Assembly: GCA_041603535.1 (NCBI GenBank)
Contig: JBFIEE010000063.1
Location: forward strand, 1-15,752
Length of the DNA stretch: 15,752 nucleotides
Reading direction: 5' to 3'
Origin: HB2-32-21 sp041603535
GTDB lineage: Bacteria; Pseudomonadota; Gammaproteobacteria; Pseudomonadales; Porticoccaceae
Shown one piece after another: positions 13,473 through 15,752 of the stretch. The notes under the pieces are model-generated. The model made no database searches. It had not been told where the DNA came from and saw only the letters and a program-made list of their open reading frames with translations. Positions within the stretch are counted from its first letter, which is position 1. Each line of letters starts with the position of its first letter. The position numbers and the translations under genes are program-made.

Positions 13473-15569
13473 GTGGCACGTAAAACACCTCTCAGCCGTT
13501 ACCGAAACATTGGCATTGTTGCGCACGTTGATGCAGGAAAAACAACGACCACCGAGCGAGTCCTCTTCTACACAGGCTTGTCCCACAAGATTGGTGAGGT
13601 GCATGACGGCGCGGCGACCATGGATTGGATGGAGCAGGAGCAGGAGCGTGGCATCACGATTACGTCGGCCGCTACCACCTGTTTTTGGCGCGGCATGCAG
13701 GGCCAGTTCGATGAGCATCGTGTCAATATTATCGACACGCCTGGCCACGTTGACTTCACCATTGAGGTTGAGCGTTCCTTGCGGGTTCTCGACGGTGCGG
13801 TAGTGGTGCTGTGTGGGTCGTCTGGTGTTCAGCCGCAGACCGAAACTGTGTGGCGTCAGGCGAATAAATACGAAGTGCCTCGCATCGTGTTTGTCAACAA
13901 GATGGATCGCTCCGGTGCGGATTTTTCGATGGTGGTGGGTCAGTTAAGGGATCGCCTGGGTGCCAATGCGATACCGCTACAGATGAGTATCGGTGCTGAG
14001 GAGGAATTCAAGGGTGTTGTCGATCTGATTAAAATGAAAGCCATTTTGTGGAATGAAGCTGATCAGGGGATGACCTTTGAATACGGTGAGATCCCGGAAG
14101 GTATGCTGGACGAATGTCGGGTGATGCGTGAGCAGTTGGTAGAGGCAGCCGCTGAAGCTGACGACGAGTTGATGAATAAGTATCTCGAAGGCGAGGAGCT
14201 AAGCGAGATTGAGATCAAGCGGGGCATTCGTCAACGGACGCTCGCTAATGAGATTGTGCCGATCCTCAGTGGGTCTGCCTTCAAGAATAAAGGTGTGCAG
14301 GCGGTGCTCGATGCGGTGATTGAATATTTGCCGTCGCCGACAGAAGTAAAGCCTATCGAGGGTTTGCTTGAGAATGGCGAGGCCGCCTCCAGATCCGCAG
14401 ATGATAACGCGCCGTTTTCTGCTCTGGCCTTTAAGATCGCCACAGACCCTTTTGTGGGTACATTGACGTTTATTCGGGTGTATTCAGGTGTAGTTAGCCA
14501 GGGTGATGGCGTGTACAACCCGGTTAAGGGCAAGAAGGAGCGTGTTGGCCGCATGGTTCAAATGCACGCTAATCAACGTGAAGAAATTAAGGAGATACGG
14601 GCGGGAGACATTGCTGCAGCTATCGGCCTGAAGGACGTTACCACCGGTGATACATTGTGTTCTATCGATGGCATGATAACGCTGGAGCGTATGGAGTTTC
14701 CGGAGCCAGTTATTTCCGTCGCGGTGGAACCAAAATCCAAAGCTGATCAGGAGAGGATGGGTGTTGCTCTTGGCAAGCTGGCTCAGGAGGATCCGTCTTT
14801 CCGTGTCAGGACTGACGAAGAGAGTGGCCAGACCATTATCTCGGGCATGGGCGAGTTGCACCTCGATGTTCTGGTCGACCGCATGCGCCGTGAATTCAGC
14901 GTGGAGGCTAATATTGGTAAGCCTCAGGTTGCCTATCGTGAAGCAATTCGCAACACGTGTGATATCGAAGGAAAATTTGTCCGTCAGTCTGGTGGCCGAG
15001 GGCAGTACGGCCATGTCTGGATTAAATTCGAGCCCCGCGAAGATGGCGGTGAAGGTCTTGAGTTTATCAATGGTATCGTTGGCGGTGTGGTGCCAAAAGA
15101 ATATATTCCGGCTGTCGAAAAGGGCATAGCCGAGCAGATGCAAAACGGCGTGCTCGCCGGATACCCGTTACTGGGCCTAAAGGCGACTCTGTACGACGGT
15201 TCTTTCCACGATGTGGATTCTAGTGAGATCGCTTTTAAGATCGCCGGCTCCCTGGCCACCAAGCAGTTGGCGCAGAAGGGTGGCGCGGTATTGCTTGAGC
15301 CGACGATGAAGGTTGAAGTGGTGATGCCGGAAGAGAATATGGGTGATGTGGTTGGCGATCTCAACCGCCGTCGCGGTCTGATTCAGGGTATGGAGGAGAG
15401 CAAGTCGGGCAAAGTGGTAACCGCTGAGGTGCCATTGGCGGAGATGTTTGGTTATGCCACTGACGTGCGCTCGGCTACCCAGGGGCGTGCGACATTTACG
15501 ATGGAGTTTCTAAAGTACTCCGAGGCGCCCAATAACATAGCTGAATCGATCATCGCCAAAAACGGTTAA
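13473..15569 (+). CDS. fusA: Elongation factor G
   Basis: EF-G is the GTPase that drives ribosomal translocation and, with RRF, subunit recycling. The 698-residue protein has the full G domain: G1 AHVDAGKT (17-24), G2 RGIT (59-62), G3 DTPGH (88-92, with catalytic His92), G4 NKMD (142-145) and G5 SGSAFK (266-271). Domains II-V follow, with SGMGELHLDVLVDRMRREF in domain III, GGRGQYGHVWIKFEP in domain IV and EPTMKVEVVMPEE in domain V. The start is GTG at 13473 (MARKTPLSRYRNIGI), preceded by GGGG at 13461-13464. The conserved N-terminus leaves little doubt about the start. It lies 95 nt after rpsG across a terminator-like hairpin, and 48 nt before the second tuf. Confidence 0.99.
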   Translation: MARKTPLSRYRNIGIVAHVDAGKTTTTERVLFYTGLSHKIGEVHDGAATMDWMEQEQERGITITSAATTCFWRGMQGQFDEHRVNIIDTPGHVDFTIEVERSLRVLDGAVVVLCGSSGVQPQTETVWRQANKYEVPRIVFVNKMDRSGADFSMVVGQLRDRLGANAIPLQMSIGAEEEFKGVVDLIKMKAILWNEADQGMTFEYGEIPEGMLDECRVMREQLVEAAAEADDELMNKYLEGEELSEIEIKRGIRQRTLANEIVPILSGSAFKNKGVQAVLDAVIEYLPSPTEVKPIEGLLENGEAASRSADDNAPFSALAFKIATDPFVGTLTFIRVYSGVVSQGDGVYNPVKGKKERVGRMVQMHANQREEIKEIRAGDIAAAIGLKDVTTGDTLCSIDGMITLERMEFPEPVISVAVEPKSKADQERMGVALGKLAQEDPSFRVRTDEESGQTIISGMGELHLDVLVDRMRREFSVEANIGKPQVAYREAIRNTCDIEGKFVRQSGGRGQYGHVWIKFEPREDGGEGLEFINGIVGGVVPKEYIPAVEKGIAEQMQNGVLAGYPLLGLKATLYDGSFHDVDSSEIAFKIAGSLATKQLAQKGGAVLLEPTMKVEVVMPEENMGDVVGDLNRRRGLIQGMEESKSGKVVTAEVPLAEMFGYATDVRSATQGRATFTMEFLKYSEAPNNIAESIIAKNG

Positions 15570-15617
15570 ATGCGAGTCAATCATTCTAATTAATTTAAGT
15601 TTGAGAGGATTACGGTA

Positions 15618-15752
15618 GTGTCAAAAGAGAAATTTCAGAGGCTGAAGCCCCACGTAAACGTTGGCACGATAGGTCACGTTGACCACGGTAAGACGACGCT
15701 GACAGCGGCGTTAACCCGTGTGTGTTCGGAGACATGGGGAGGCCAGGCTGTC
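15618..15752 (+). CDS. tuf: Elongation factor Tu, N-terminal fragment (second tuf copy)
   Basis: The first 45 codons of an EF-Tu gene, cut by the window end, read MSKEKFQRLKPHVNVGTIG and then HVDHGKTTLTAALTRVCSET. The P-loop GHVDHGKT lies at residues 19-26. The start is GTG at 15618, 8 nt after GAGAGGA (15603-15609). It is the last gene of the str operon order rpsL-rpsG-fusA-tuf, and is in the same orientation as the tuf fragment at 2-142. The two fragments cover opposite ends of the protein, so their identity cannot be compared here. Multiple tuf genes are common in gammaproteobacteria and are usually kept alike by gene conversion. Confidence 0.98.
   Translation, partial: MSKEKFQRLKPHVNVGTIGHVDHGKTTLTAALTRVCSETWGGQAV

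Overview
The window is a housekeeping locus of a gammaproteobacterium: the ribosome/RNA-polymerase core cluster, all on the + strand, in the order tuf (3' end), tRNA-Trp, secE, nusG, rplK, rplA, rplJ, rplL, rpoB, rpoC, rpsL, rpsG, fusA, tuf (5' end). The proteins are closest in style to Pseudomonas, Marinobacter and Cellvibrionales homologues as I remember them. Examples are RpoC starting MKDLLNLLK from a TTG codon, tRNA-Trp between tuf and secE, and the EF-Tu tail ending GAGVVARVIE. Class level is fairly secure; the order (a marine Cellvibrionales-like lineage) is a guess.

Layout. Positions 1-721 hold the end of one EF-Tu gene, a strong hairpin, a complete tRNA-Trp and the SecE translocase subunit. 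Positions 731-3723 hold nusG and the L11/L1 and L10/L12 ribosomal protein pairs, with candidate L1 and L10 autoregulatory leaders before rplK and rplJ. An attenuator-like terminator inside a run of hairpins separates rplL from rpoB. Positions 3914-12268 encode the beta and beta' subunits of RNA polymerase. A near-consensus sigma-70 promoter with a GC-rich discriminator lies just after rpoC and should drive the str operon (rpsL, rpsG, fusA, tuf). A second terminator-like hairpin lies between rpsG and fusA. The window ends 45 codons into a second tuf gene.

How it works together. The cluster couples transcription (beta, beta', NusG), translation (S12, S7, L11, L1, L10, L12, EF-G, EF-Tu, tRNA-Trp) and secretion (SecE). 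The long spacers are almost all RNA structure: leaders where r-proteins probably repress their own mRNA, and leaky terminators that set ratios between r-proteins, polymerase subunits and elongation factors. Drug-target positions that can be checked (the rifampicin region of RpoB, K43/K88 of S12) are wild type.

I found no mobile element, CRISPR array, defence gene or novel protein system. The points worth a second look are small: an alanine at the signature glycine of the NusG KOW motif, a three-codon ORF overlapping the rplJ start, mutually exclusive hairpins in the rplJ leader, twin GTTAA-loop hairpins before rpoB, and a terminator inside the str operon.
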